Assembly (NCBI RefSeq): GCF_011050365.1
Contig: NZ_DRFV01000012.1
Coordinates: 124,001 to 188,000, forward strand
DNA length: 64,000 nt
Source of the DNA: Pseudohongiella sp.
GTDB lineage: Bacteria; Pseudomonadota; Gammaproteobacteria; Pseudomonadales; Pseudohongiellaceae
Reading direction: 5' to 3'
Positions 10,526-19,564 of this stretch are shown here, in pieces (the first letter of the stretch is position 1; each line of letters starts with the position of its first letter). Position numbers and translations under genes: made by a program. The notes under the pieces are model-generated. The model was not told the origin of the DNA, searched no databases, and saw only the letters and a program-made list of their open reading frames with translations.

Positions 10526-10612
10526 GTAATTTTCTGGCAGTCAGCAGGTCCACTGCCGTGACCCTGAAAATTTGGGGTTTTTTAAGGAAGCATTAACTCA
10601 TTGGAGAGACGT

Positions 10613-11176
10613 ATGAAACTTAAAAAAAGCGCAATACTCATGTCCGCCGTGCTGATGACAGGCAGCGGCTACACCCTGGCCCAGGATAACAACTGGTCTC
10701 CCATGCTGGATCGTGGAACAAAGGAAGTCAGCCTGTCGGGTCGACTTGAATTTCCTGATTTTGACAGACTGGATTATGACCTCGATGGATCGTATGGCTA
10801 CTTCCTGCAGGATGGTTGGGAAGTTGGTGCCCAGGTCGGTGCATCAGATTTTGGTGGGGTCGATCGCGTTGATGTCGGCGTGTTCACCGAGTACAACTTC
10901 AACCGCGACAGCCGCTGGGTGCCCTATCTCGGGGCTGCAGTCGGTCTTGGCTCCGTCAGTTTCGACGACGGAGATTTTGATACAGAGAGCGATCTGGACG
11001 ACGGCGATGGTGCCGTATTCGATATAGAGACTGGCGTTAAATGGTTTGTCCGCCCCTACATGGCGATTTCCACGGCGATCAATTTCCAGCTGGCCACGGA
11101 TGATGTCTTCGCGACTGATGATTCGATTGAAGACAATATTACAACCTTGCAGATTGGTATGAGATTCTACTTCTAA
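10613..11176 (+). CDS. outer-membrane beta-barrel protein (OmpA/OmpX-like barrel)
   Basis: About 187 aa. A signal peptide (MKLKKSAILM... ending TLAQ) is followed by a barrel with alternating hydrophobic/polar strands, and the chain ends in FYF, the terminal aromatic residue used for BAM-mediated insertion. Glycine- and Asp-rich loops (for example DDGDFDTESDLDDGDG) suggest metal or surface exposure. The ATG at 10613 has GGAGAG upstream; the in-frame TTG at 10601 lies before that ribosome site. It most resembles the 8-stranded outer membrane protein beta-barrel domain family. Ligand unknown. Confidence 0.8.
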   Translation: MKLKKSAILMSAVLMTGSGYTLAQDNNWSPMLDRGTKEVSLSGRLEFPDFDRLDYDLDGSYGYFLQDGWEVGAQVGASDFGGVDRVDVGVFTEYNFNRDSRWVPYLGAAVGLGSVSFDDGDFDTESDLDDGDGAVFDIETGVKWFVRPYMAISTAINFQLATDDVFATDDSIEDNITTLQIGMRFYF

Positions 11177-11184
11177 TCTGTCAC

Positions 11185-11241
11185 CAGGTTGACGGGGGAT
11201 GGCCATCCTGCAGCAAGAATGGTTATCCCCCCCAGAACCTG
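11185..11241 (+). other. long stable 3' hairpin after the barrel gene
   Basis: In RNA, GGGGGATGGCCAT (11194-11206) pairs with ATGGTTATCCCCC (11219-11231), 13 bp with two G-U pairs. It is enclosed by CAGGTT (11185-11190) and AACCTG (11236-11241). There is no T-run, so it is more likely a 3'-end stabilising structure or a weak terminator than a classical terminator. The rest of the 265-nt spacer to tadA shows nothing else I can name. Confidence 0.55.
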
Positions 11242-11441
11242 ATTGTCGCCGGTATTACGGTGATCCCGCCCGATTGTTAGCCAGCCTGCATTGTTAATTT
11301 CCGCTTGTCGGCCTTTCACACCTATGATGTGTAGTCATTGATTGTCCGCTAGCTGACGGGCCACGCTAGATGACACTGGCGCCCTTGCCAGAGCTGCCGT
11401 TAGAATAAGCGCTGCATCAGCGCAGCGGCAGGAGGAAAACA

Positions 11442-11999
11442 GTGACCGATCTTACCAGTAGCGGTGACAGTAAAAATGGGGCTCAGGGAGATGGCGCACT
11501 GTCCGACGATATCGCTTTTATGCGTGCAGCGCTGAGCCTCGCTCGCCGGGCCGGCAGTCACGATGAGGTGCCGGTTGGGGCTGTCATCGTCAAGAACGGG
11601 CAGGTCGTGGGCCAGGGTTTTAATCAGCCTGTTGGCAGCCATGACCCCTCGGCTCACGCGGAAATCTGTGCCCTGCGTGATGCCGGGCAGACGCTGGAGA
11701 ATTACCGCCTGCCGGGTTGCACTCTGTATGTCACGATTGAACCCTGCACCATGTGCCTTGGGGCGATTATCCATGCCCGCATTGAGCGACTGGTATTCGG
11801 GGCTGCCGAGCCGCGTTATGGCGCTGTCAGTAGCGGGCAGCGATTGCTGGAGAATGGTGTGTACAACCATGAACTGGAGGTCAGCAGCGGTATTCTGGCA
11901 GATGAGGCTTCGGCGCTGATGAAACAGTTTTTCCGGCAGCGCCGCGATCGTCGGGTAGGCAAGGAGCCGGCACCCGAGGCGGGTTCCGGGTCGCAATAA
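11442..11999 (+). CDS. tadA: tRNA-specific adenosine deaminase TadA
   Basis: 185 aa, cytidine/deoxycytidylate deaminase fold. The zinc site is HAE (His72, Glu74) plus PCTMC (Cys102, Cys105). It deaminates A34 to inosine in tRNA-Arg(ACG), allowing reading of CGN codons. The start is GTG at 11442 with an excellent AGGAGG site at 11430. The N-terminus is about 20 residues longer than the E. coli protein. It lies just upstream of purL. Confidence 0.95.
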   Translation: MTDLTSSGDSKNGAQGDGALSDDIAFMRAALSLARRAGSHDEVPVGAVIVKNGQVVGQGFNQPVGSHDPSAHAEICALRDAGQTLENYRLPGCTLYVTIEPCTMCLGAIIHARIERLVFGAAEPRYGAVSSGQRLLENGVYNHELEVSSGILADEASALMKQFFRQRRDRRVGKEPAPEAGSGSQ

Positions 12000-12094
12000 T
12001 TGTCTGATTTTTGCTGGTAAATGGCGTATCATATCGCCCCGAATTCTGCAGGTTTCTTCTTCCGGCTCGACTGACTTTAAGGCTATCAGACACA

Positions 12095-15000
12095 ATGCTT
12101 GTTCTCACTGGCAGCACCGCGCATTCCGACTTCCGACTTCGTAAACTGCTGCGTAATGTGCAGCGCGAATTGCCTGCCGTGCAAGCGCTGGCATCACACT
12201 TTGTGCATATTGCCGAGTGTGACCGGGAGCCCTCATCCGATGAGCTGAAGATGCTGGGGCAATTGCTGGCCTACGGCCAGGGCATTGAGCAGGACGATGT
12301 CCGTGACGTAGCCCATGGCATTACACGGCTGGTGGTACCGCGACCGGGCACCATTTCCCCCTGGTCCAGCAAGGCCACCGATATTGTGCGCAATTGCGGC
12401 CTGGAAGCCATTTCGCGTATTGAGCGCGGCATTGTCTGGGATATCGTGATCAACAAAGCCTTATCCGACACCGAGCTGTTGGCGCTGGATGGTTACCTGC
12501 ACGATAAAATGACGCAGGCGGTGCTGGCCGATGTGGATGAGGCGGGATGTCTGTTCTCGCATGCAGAACCCGGCGTGCTGGCAACGGTTGACGTCCTGGC
12601 TGCGGGTAAACCGGCGCTGCAAAGTGCCAACCAGAGTATGGGGCTGGCGCTGGCTGAGGATGAAATGGACTATCTGCTGGAATCCTTCCAGCGTCTGGGA
12701 CGAAATCCGACAGACATAGAGCTGATGATGTTTGCACAGGCGAACTCCGAGCACTGTCGCCACAAAATTTTTAATGCCAGCTGGACACTGGACGGAATTG
12801 ATCAGGATTTGTCGCTGTTTGCGATGATCCGCAACACCCATAAAAAATCCCCGGACAAGGTGTTGTCGGCTTACAAGGACAACGCTGCCGTGATGTGTGG
12901 CAGTGAAGGCGGCCGATTCTTCCCGCAGCCACAGAGTCATGAGTACGCCTATACCCAGGAACCCATTCATATCCTGATGAAGGTGGAAACCCACAATCAT
13001 CCCACCGCAATTGCGCCATTCCCGGGTGCGGCAACCGGCAACGGTGGTGAGATCCGCGACGAGGGTGCCACCGGCACTGGCGCCAAGCCCAAAGCGGGCC
13101 TGTGCGGGTTCAGTGTCTCCAATTTGCGTATTCCGGATCTGATACAGCCCTGGGAAGAGGACTTTGGTCGCCCGGGGCATATCGTGTCGGCGCTGGATAT
13201 CATGCTGGAAGGTCCGATCGGTGCCGCCGCGTTCAACAATGAATTCGGTCGCCCGAACCTGTGTGGTTATTTCCGCACCTACGAGGAATCGGTGCCCTCG
13301 GCCAATGGCCATGAAGTTCGCGGCTACCACAAGCCCATCATGATTGCCGGTGGTCTGGGCAATATTCGCGAGCAACACGTACAGAAGCATGCGTTCAAGC
13401 CGGGCGCCAAACTGATTGTGCTCGGTGGTCCGGCGATGTTGATCGGGCTGGGTGGCGGCGCCGCCTCATCCATGGCCGCTGGCGCCAGCGCCGCCGAACT
13501 GGACTTTGCCTCGGTGCAACGGGAAAATCCGGAAATGCAGCGACGCTGTCAGGAAGTCATCGATCAGTGCTGGCAGATGGGTGATGACAACCCCATTGCC
13601 TTTATCCACGATGTGGGTGCCGGTGGTTTGTCCAATGCCTTGCCGGAGCTGGTGAAAGACGGTGAGAGTGGCGGCATATTTCAATTGCGCAATATCCCCA
13701 ATGCCGAGTCTGGCATGTCGCCGCTGGAGATTTGGTGCAACGAGGCGCAGGAGCGTTATGTGCTGGCGGTAATGCCGGCCCAGCTCGCGCAGTTTGAAGC
13801 CATCTGCCGACGCGAACGCTGTCCGCATGCGGTGGTTGGTGAAGCCACGGACGAAGACGTTATTCGTGTGCAGGATTCGCATTTTGACAACCTGCCGATT
13901 GATCTGCCGATGTCGGTGCTGTTTGGCAAACCGCCGCGCATGCACCGTGATGCGGTCAGTGCAGGCATTGAGCCGGTGGCACTGGACACAGCACAGATCG
14001 AGTTGGATGAGGCGCTGGAACGGGTCCTGAGTTTGCCTGCGGTGGCCAGCAAGAGCTTCCTGATCACCATTGGCGATCGAACGGTGACCGGTCTGGTCAG
14101 TCGCGACCAGATGGTCGGCCCCTGGCAGGTGCCGGTGGCCGATGCGGCCGTGACGGCGTCCGCATTTGACAGCTATTGTGGCGAAGCCATGGCGATGGGT
14201 GAGCGTACCCCCGTGGCCTTGCTGGATGCGCCGGCCTCCGGTCGTATGGCGGTGGCTGAAGCGATCACCAATATTGCCTGCGCCCGTATCAACGATATAC
14301 GTGATATCAAATTATCCGCCAACTGGATGGTCGCAGCCGGTCACCCGGGCGAAGACGCGCGTCTGTACGAAACGGTTCGCGCTGTGGGCATGGAACTGTG
14401 TCCGGACCTGGGCATCTGTATCCCGGTGGGCAAGGACTCAATGTCAATGCGCACAGTCTGGCAGGACAAGGGAGAGCAAAAGAGCAACACCTCACCCTTG
14501 TCGCTGGTGATTTCGGCGTTCGCACCGGTGCTCGATATCCGGCGCACAGTAACACCACAGCTGCGTACCGACAAAGGCGAGACAGACCTGCTGCTGATTG
14601 ACCTTGGCCGGGGCCGCAATCGTATGGGTGGTTCAGCGTTGGCGCAGGTCTATCGCGAGCTGGGCGATGTGCCGGCGGATCTGGACAGTGCCCAGGATCT
14701 GAAAAATTTCTTTAGCCTGGTGCAGCAATTGAATGCCCAGGAGTTGCTGCTGGCCTATCACGATCGCTCTGATGGCGGTGTCATGGTGACACTGGCAGAA
14801 ATGGCGTTTGCCGGCCATTGCGGCCTGGATATTCAACTGGCTGAGCTGTTACACCCGGAGACCAACGCCATCGATGTGCTGTTCAGTGAAGAGCCCGGCG
14901 CGGTGCTGCAGGTTTCTCACGCACAGCTCAACACGGTGCTGAGTATTATCGAGGAGCAGGGCCTGTCTGACTGCACCAGTGTCATCGGACAGCCGACAAG

Positions 15001-16009
15001 CCATCCGAACTTGCGTGTCTTTAACGCCGGCCGCTTGTTGCTGGAGCGCAGCCGGGTGGCGTGTCAGCAAGTGTGGGCGCGCACCAGTTACGAGCTGCAG
15101 GCTTTGCGTGACAACCCGGAAAGCGCCGAGCAGGAGTTTGAACGTCTGCTGGATAAAAAAGATCCGGGTCTGCAGGCCCGCCTGAGTTATGACGTCAACA
15201 AGGACATTGCCGCGCCGTTTATCAATACCGGCGTGCGCCCTGCTGTTGCGGTGTTGCGTGAACAGGGGGTCAACGGCCATGTGGAAATGGCGGCGGCATT
15301 TGATCGCGCCGGTTTCCGTGCGATTGACGTGCACATGAGCGATATTGTCAACGGCAGCGTGGATCTGGCCGCGTTCAACGTGTTGGCTGCCTGTGGCGGG
15401 TTCTCCTACGGGGATGTGCTGGGCGCCGGCGGCGGCTGGGCCAAATCGGTGCTGTTCAATGATCCGTTGCGGCAACAGTTTGCGGCGTTTTTTGAACGTG
15501 CCAATACCCTGTCGCTGGGCGTCTGCAATGGCTGCCAGATGATGTCTCTGCTGCATGAACTGATCCCGGGTGCCGACAACTGGCCACGATTTGAGCGCAA
15601 CCGCTCTGAGCAGTTTGAGGCACGGGTCAGCCTGCTGACGGTGCCGGAGTCGCCGTCGGCTTTCCTGCAGGGCATGAAAGGTTCATTGTTCCCGGTTGCG
15701 GTGGCCCATGGCGAAGGTCGCGCCCGGTTTGAAGGCAGCAGCGATCAGCTGCAGCTGAAGGCCGCAGCCGGTATTGCGCTGCAGTATGCCGATAACCACG
15801 GTGCGGTGACTGAGCATTATCCGGAGAACCCCAATGGTTCGCCCGCCGGTATTGCCGGGGTGTGCAGCAAGGATGGTCGTGCCACCATCCTGATGCCGCA
15901 TCCCGAGCGGGTTTTCCGCGCGGTGCAGAACTCCTGGCGTCCGGATGAGTGGCAGGAAGATGCGCCCACCATGCGCATGTTCCGCAATGCGCGGGCCTGG
16001 CTGAAATAG
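12095..16009 (+). CDS. purL: phosphoribosylformylglycinamidine synthase (large type)
   Basis: 1304 aa, the single-chain proteobacterial FGAM synthase that converts FGAR, glutamine and ATP to FGAM in purine synthesis. An N-terminal PurS-like part is followed by the linker with [12 protein letters not shown], two AIRS-like ATP-binding halves ([18 protein letters not shown]), and a C-terminal class I amidotransferase with nucleophile Cys1144 in [10 protein letters not shown] choose the ATG at 12095 ([14 protein letters not shown]), which matches the family N-terminus; the upstream extension from 12011 is in untranslated leader. A TATCAT box at 12027-12032 may be the promoter -10. Confidence 0.98.
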   Translation: MLVLTGSTAHSDFRLRKLLRNVQRELPAVQALASHFVHIAECDREPSSDELKMLGQLLAYGQGIEQDDVRDVAHGITRLVVPRPGTISPWSSKATDIVRNCGLEAISRIERGIVWDIVINKALSDTELLALDGYLHDKMTQAVLADVDEAGCLFSHAEPGVLATVDVLAAGKPALQSANQSMGLALAEDEMDYLLESFQRLGRNPTDIELMMFAQANSEHCRHKIFNASWTLDGIDQDLSLFAMIRNTHKKSPDKVLSAYKDNAAVMCGSEGGRFFPQPQSHEYAYTQEPIHILMKVETHNHPTAIAPFPGAATGNGGEIRDEGATGTGAKPKAGLCGFSVSNLRIPDLIQPWEEDFGRPGHIVSALDIMLEGPIGAAAFNNEFGRPNLCGYFRTYEESVPSANGHEVRGYHKPIMIAGGLGNIREQHVQKHAFKPGAKLIVLGGPAMLIGLGGGAASSMAAGASAAELDFASVQRENPEMQRRCQEVIDQCWQMGDDNPIAFIHDVGAGGLSNALPELVKDGESGGIFQLRNIPNAESGMSPLEIWCNEAQERYVLAVMPAQLAQFEAICRRERCPHAVVGEATDEDVIRVQDSHFDNLPIDLPMSVLFGKPPRMHRDAVSAGIEPVALDTAQIELDEALERVLSLPAVASKSFLITIGDRTVTGLVSRDQMVGPWQVPVADAAVTASAFDSYCGEAMAMGERTPVALLDAPASGRMAVAEAITNIACARINDIRDIKLSANWMVAAGHPGEDARLYETVRAVGMELCPDLGICIPVGKDSMSMRTVWQDKGEQKSNTSPLSLVISAFAPVLDIRRTVTPQLRTDKGETDLLLIDLGRGRNRMGGSALAQVYRELGDVPADLDSAQDLKNFFSLVQQLNAQELLLAYHDRSDGGVMVTLAEMAFAGHCGLDIQLAELLHPETNAIDVLFSEEPGAVLQVSHAQLNTVLSIIEEQGLSDCTSVIGQPTSHPNLRVFNAGRLLLERSRVACQQVWARTSYELQALRDNPESAEQEFERLLDKKDPGLQARLSYDVNKDIAAPFINTGVRPAVAVLREQGVNGHVEMAAAFDRAGFRAIDVHMSDIVNGSVDLAAFNVLAACGGFSYGDVLGAGGGWAKSVLFNDPLRQQFAAFFERANTLSLGVCNGCQMMSLLHELIPGADNWPRFERNRSEQFEARVSLLTVPESPSAFLQGMKGSLFPVAVAHGEGRARFEGSSDQLQLKAAAGIALQYADNHGAVTEHYPENPNGSPAGIAGVCSKDGRATILMPHPERVFRAVQNSWRPDEWQEDAPTMRMFRNARAWLK

Positions 16010-16038
16010 ACGAGTGACGTGACTGACGGGAGGTAAGC

Positions 16039-16350
16039 ATGTACAAGCTTTGCTTTTATGTGCCCGACGAACACCTGGAAGCGGTCAAAACGGCGGTGTT
16101 TGCTGCCGGCGGTGGCCGCATGGGCGACTATGACAATTGTTGTTGGCAATCGGCCGGAGAAGGGCAGTTCCGTCCACTGTCGGGGGCCAACCCTTTTGTC
16201 GGGAAGCATGACACGCTGACACAAGTTCCGGAAACCAAAGTGGAACTGGTGTGTGATGAAGCTTGTATCAGACCGGCGCTTGCGGCACTCAAACTTGCCC
16301 ATCCCTACGAAGAACCTGCTTACGATGTGATCCTGCTCGCAGACTTTTGA
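16039..16350 (+). CDS. NIF3/YqfO-type CutA-like domain protein
   Basis: 103 aa, starting MYKLCFYVPDEHLEAVKTAV and containing the GRMGDYDNCCW and HPYEEPAYDV motifs typical of the PII/CutA-like insert of NIF3-family proteins, here as a free-standing protein. The biochemical role is unknown; CutA-like folds form trimers and often bind small ligands or metal. A GGGAGG ribosome site sits 8 nt upstream. It lies 29 nt after purL and is probably cotranscribed with it. Confidence 0.85.
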   Translation: MYKLCFYVPDEHLEAVKTAVFAAGGGRMGDYDNCCWQSAGEGQFRPLSGANPFVGKHDTLTQVPETKVELVCDEACIRPALAALKLAHPYEEPAYDVILLADF

Positions 16351-16410
16351 CGCCAGGTGCCGGAAAATTAATGAAAGCATTCAGCGCTTAAATGTCACAG
16401 CTTATCGATA

Positions 16411-16717
16411 CAGGGGTGTTTTAGACACAAATTGTTTCATTTGGTCAAACAATTGTATTATTATCCCCTGCAAGTGATCGTATGGCTCAGATCATACGCA
16501 TTGCTATCAAGGGAAAGCGACATAAAAGACGGTGATACCGTCAGCGGGACACGGAGCCAGAAGTCTGGAGCCGGAAAAGGGACAAACGGGCAGGGATCGC
16601 CCATATGTATTTAGTGCATGAGCCAGGGATGGGGGCGGGATGCCTTTGGCCCGGCAGGGATGCCGGGACCTCTGCCCATACTTGCGGATTGAGGCAGGGC
16701 GGGCAGCAAGGCCGGGC
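16411..16717. repeat. hairpin-rich convergent spacer with AGGGAT-loop inverted repeats
   Basis: The 367-nt gap between the ends of the nif3-like gene and the psp operon holds a chain of inverted repeats. They are AATTGTTT/AAACAATT (16430-16454), CGTATG/CATACG (16479-16498), GACGGTGATACCGTC (16528-16542), GGGCAGGGATCGCCC (16588-16602), a GCC..GGC arm enclosing GGCGGGATGCC (16622-16650), and CCCGGCAGGGATGCCGGG (16650-16667). The last three share an (A/C)GGGAT core in the loop. A promoter-like TTGTTT-18-TATTAT (plus strand, 16432-16461) precedes them. It could be a REP-like 3' element or a structured RNA. Confidence 0.6.
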
Positions 16718-17299
16718 TCAACCGCCCTCACTGATCAGTGTAATCTCTGCTTTACGTTCCGGAGAATAGCGCACATCGTACATCCGCACCGGGAAATGCT
16801 GTTTCCTGCGGTCGTCAAAGTACTGCTGCAGAGTGGATTTGACGACGGCGAATGCGATGTCGTCCCATGGCACCTCAGCTTCGGTAAACAGTTTTACTTC
16901 CAGGCTTTCGATACCCGCGCTGAATTCGCTGCTGGCCAGTTCGCCCTTGAAAAACAGGTAAACCTGATTGATATTGGGCAGATTGAACAGCGCGTATAAA
17001 CTGTCATCGCTCAGATTGAGCTCAGCGCCAGCTTCCTCTCGCGTCTCCCGGATAGCTCCTTCCAGCGTGGTCTCGCCGTTTTCCATGAACCCGGCAGGCA
17101 GCGTCCACAAACCCTTGCGTGGTTCAATGGCGCGTCGGCAAAGCAGAACCTTGTCGCCCGTCACCGGGAGCGTGCCGACTATGTTGTTCGGATTCTGGTA
17201 AAAAACAACGTCGCAGCCAAGACAGCAATAACGCAATTTGTCGTCGCCGGGCGGTATGTGATGGGTCACCGGGCCGGCGCAATAGTGGCAAAATTTCAT
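16718..17299 (-). CDS. Nudix hydrolase with N-terminal zinc ribbon
   Basis: 193 aa. The N-terminal CHYC...CCLGC zinc-ribbon-like segment (residues 4-30) is followed by a Nudix domain whose box runs from GFMENGE to REEAGAEL, with the required REEAG glutamates. The family hydrolyses nucleotide diphosphates such as ADP-ribose or NADH-type molecules; the substrate is not predictable. It is the last gene of the pspABC-DUF3135-Nudix operon, 10 nt after the DUF3135 stop. Confidence 0.9.
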   Translation of the reverse strand: MKFCHYCAGPVTHHIPPGDDKLRYCCLGCDVVFYQNPNNIVGTLPVTGDKVLLCRRAIEPRKGLWTLPAGFMENGETTLEGAIRETREEAGAELNLSDDSLYALFNLPNINQVYLFFKGELASSEFSAGIESLEVKLFTEAEVPWDDIAFAVVKSTLQQYFDDRRKQHFPVRMYDVRYSPERKAEITLISEGG

Positions 17300-17309
17300 G
17301 CGATCTCTG

Positions 17310-17687
17310 TTAGTGGGGTTTTGACGAGTCGGCGTTGTCTTTTGATGACCGGGCGGTGCCCGGACGACGCCGACTCATCGGCAGGATATCAGCCTTGGGT
17401 CGGTTCTGTCGCGTACTAACTTCGTCAAAGGGGTGTTGCAGGCAGTGGTTCAGGCGGGAAAAAGAATCGTGCATCATGTCCGAAATCCGAAGACAGCGCG
17501 CGGTAGGGTTGGTGGCCCGGCGCAGTTCCATATCAATGCGGAACTGAAGCCCCTCCAGCCGCTGGCGCGTGCTATCCGGGGCCGAGTGCAGAAGCTTGCG
17601 GGTTAACCGGCGTCGCAGTTTTTCCAGCGACTCCGGGTTTTCCCGGTGCATGGCCAGCAGGGTATCGAAGTCAGGTAAATCGCCCAT
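17310..17687 (-). CDS. DUF3135 family protein
   Basis: 125 aa, small basic cytoplasmic protein starting MGDLPDFDTLLAMHRENPES. It matches the DUF3135 pattern (PDFDxLxxLxxxdPexle), with a helical core and a low-complexity basic C-terminus. Function unknown. It lies 6 nt after pspC and 10 nt before the Nudix gene, so it belongs to the psp transcript. The recognition is from memory of the family; no catalytic residues stand out. Confidence 0.8.
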   Translation of the reverse strand: MGDLPDFDTLLAMHRENPESLEKLRRRLTRKLLHSAPDSTRQRLEGLQFRIDMELRRATNPTARCLRISDMMHDSFSRLNHCLQHPFDEVSTRQNRPKADILPMSRRRPGTARSSKDNADSSKPH

Positions 17688-17693
17688 AAGCGG

Positions 17694-18461
17694 TTAAATC
17701 CTGTTAATTTCACAATGCAACCTGAACTGCTTGGATGTAATGAACGCCTCTACGTCTTGCAATTTCCTTTCGGCGGCGCGCAGGGCGTTGTGGCATGTTT
17801 CGATATCCAGACCGTTATCGGTTTCTTCGTCGGTGGTCTGTGCCTGTTCGCCGCTGTTTCGACGTCCGCGTCGTCCTGATACTTTACGACCTTTCGGTTC
17901 CTTGTCAAGTACGATCCAGAAAATGATGTAACCCCACAATGTTACGGCGCCTACGATAAACAGCGACAGAAAGGTAACCAATCTGACCAGAAACGTGCTG
18001 ATGCCCAGGTAGTCCGCGACACCGGCGCAGACGCCGGCGATACGGGCGTTGCTGCGACTGCGGTATAACGGCTTTTTCAGGTCAAAGCGTGGAGTCTGCG
18101 CTTCGGTCTCAGTTTCTGGCTCGGCCTCGACATCCGGGGTGACCGGATCTGCTCCGGCTGCTGCCTGTCTGGTGCTTTTGTCAACAAAACCAGCCGTTTT
18201 CGCTTTGCCACCCATCGCTGCCTTGATCCGCGCCGGACGCTCTTCGTCATCGAGCAGCCAGTACATGACAAAATAGACGATGATCAGGAACGGTGAAGCC
18301 AGGCAGGCAACACAGTAAATCACCCTGACCAGTGCCGAGGGCACTTCGAGATAGCGCGCGAAGCCGCCACAGACACCCAGTACCTTCCGGTTTTCCCGGT
18401 CCAGCGTCAACGGTGCCCGGGTGTTGCGGTAAGCAGTGTCGCTTTCAGTGTTGTTGCTCAT
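17694..18461 (-). CDS. pspC: PspC-type stress protein with two PspC domains
   Basis: About 255 aa. There are two PspC modules: VLGVCGGFARYLEVPSALVR plus membrane helix (residues about 20-75), and a second, RIAGVCAGVADYLGISTFLV, plus helix (about 135-190). They are joined by an acidic linker; a coiled-coil-like C-terminus follows. PspC is the inner-membrane regulator that binds PspB and releases PspA inhibition of PspF on membrane stress. I choose the ATG at 18461 with GGAGGGAG upstream. It overlaps the end of pspB by 17 nt. The duplicated module makes it about twice the length of E. coli PspC. Confidence 0.88.
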   Translation of the reverse strand: MSNNTESDTAYRNTRAPLTLDRENRKVLGVCGGFARYLEVPSALVRVIYCVACLASPFLIIVYFVMYWLLDDEERPARIKAAMGGKAKTAGFVDKSTRQAAAGADPVTPDVEAEPETETEAQTPRFDLKKPLYRSRSNARIAGVCAGVADYLGISTFLVRLVTFLSLFIVGAVTLWGYIIFWIVLDKEPKGRKVSGRRGRRNSGEQAQTTDEETDNGLDIETCHNALRAAERKLQDVEAFITSKQFRLHCEINRI

Positions 18462-18681
18462 GATGCTCCCTCCAGCCAGGCACTTCGGCGTCCAGAATCG
18501 ACTCAAGCGTATCAATCCGTTGATTCATGCTATTGGCCAGCGCGCTAAGTTGACTCAAGTTATAAGCCTGTTCCGCCGCAGGCAGTTTTTTCTCCTTGCG
18601 CCGGTACAACAAGGCAACCCAGATCGTCACGAATGTGCCGCCTACGGCGACCAGCGCGATGATAAATTCGAAGAATTCCAT
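18445..18681 (-). CDS. pspB: phage shock protein B
   Basis: 78 aa. An N-terminal membrane helix (FFEFIIALVAVGGTFVTIWVA, split here by position 2-22) is followed by a short basic hinge (RRKEKK) and an amphipathic coiled coil, as in PspB, the partner of PspC in sensing inner-membrane stress. The ATG at 18681 has AAAGGA upstream and gives the usual length. It sits 16 nt after pspA and overlaps pspC. Confidence 0.9.
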   Translation of the reverse strand: MEFFEFIIALVAVGGTFVTIWVALLYRRKEKKLPAAEQAYNLSQLSALANSMNQRIDTLESILDAEVPGWREHHEQQH

Positions 18682-18697
18682 GGGTCTTGTCCTTTGG

Positions 18698-19354
18698 TTA
18701 TTTGTTGAGTTTGGCTTTGATGCTTTCCAGTTCCTGGTCGATCTTTTCCTGATTGGCCAGTTCCTCGAATTCATCCTGGAGGCCGCGCTGTTTGATGTTC
18801 AGGCTGTCTACCTGACCTTCCATCTGGTCGATCTTGCGCTCGTAGTATTCAAATTTGTTCATTGCGTTGTCAATACTGTAGCTATGCAACTTCTGATTGA
18901 CGTCGACGCGTGACTGCGCTGCCGTGGTTCGCATCAGCAGTGTTTTCTGGCGAGCCCGGGCATCGGTCAGCTTGGCCTGCAGCTGCTCGATCTCATGGCT
19001 GAGCTTGTCCACAGTCTGATCCAGCTTGGCCAGCTCGTCTTCCAGCATCTGAATTGTGGTCAGTACGCTGGATTTTTCAATCAACGCGGCACGCGCCAGG
19101 TCTTCGCGCTCTTTCTTCAGCGCCAGCTCCGCTTTTTCTTCCCAGTCGGTAGCCTGGCGGCCCAGTTGTTCAATGCGGCGGTTAACGGTTTTTTTCTCGG
19201 CAATCACCTTGGCGGTGCTGCTGCGAACTTCAACCAGTGTCTCCTCCATTTCCTGTATCATCATACGAATCATTTTTTCCGGATCTTCGGCCTTGTCGAG
19301 AATGGCGCTGATGTTGGAGTTAATGATGTCGCTTAATCGTGAGAAGATACCCAT
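18698..19354 (-). CDS. pspA: phage shock protein A
   Basis: 218 aa, almost entirely helical coiled coil, starting MGIFSRLSDIINSNISAILD, the amphipathic membrane-binding helix of PspA/IM30. It includes the conserved EDPEKMIRMMIQEME segment. It oligomerises on stressed inner membrane and in the resting state inhibits PspF. The ATG at 19354 has TGAGGT upstream. It is the first gene of the five-gene operon behind a sigma-54 promoter at 19404-19420. Confidence 0.97.
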   Translation of the reverse strand: MGIFSRLSDIINSNISAILDKAEDPEKMIRMMIQEMEETLVEVRSSTAKVIAEKKTVNRRIEQLGRQATDWEEKAELALKKEREDLARAALIEKSSVLTTIQMLEDELAKLDQTVDKLSHEIEQLQAKLTDARARQKTLLMRTTAAQSRVDVNQKLHSYSIDNAMNKFEYYERKIDQMEGQVDSLNIKQRGLQDEFEELANQEKIDQELESIKAKLNK

Positions 19355-19403
19355 GTTTATTACCTCAAAAATTGGCGTTGATGGATTGGGTCCAAGCAGA
19401 TTG

Positions 19404-19420
19404 AGCAGGAACTGTGCCAA
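19404..19420 (-). promoter_or_regulatory. sigma-54 (-24/-12) promoter of pspA
   Basis: On the minus strand the sequence reads TTGGCAC-AGTTC-CTGCT, a close match to the TGGCAC-N5-TTGCW consensus with the invariant GG and GC dinucleotides. It lies about 50 nt upstream of the pspA start and faces away from the divergent pspF gene, as expected for PspF-activated transcription. Confidence 0.88.
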
Positions 19421-19564
19421 GATCCCTTTTCCGCCCTAAGACACTGAAAATAATAGATATAAAATTTTACTTCAATTTTCGTGACTTATGGCGCTTGGTT
19501 GTTTGAGTTAATAAGTGGTATTTTTCGCGACATGTTGGTTTAGGGCCTTGCCGAGAGAACTGTT

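Noticed and set aside
12461-13390. 309-aa antisense frame inside purL
   Set aside because: Shadow of a highly conserved, GC-rich coding region; no family resemblance.
16432-16614. 60-aa plus-strand frame in the hairpin cluster
   Set aside because: It consists of the inverted repeats themselves and lacks a ribosome site.
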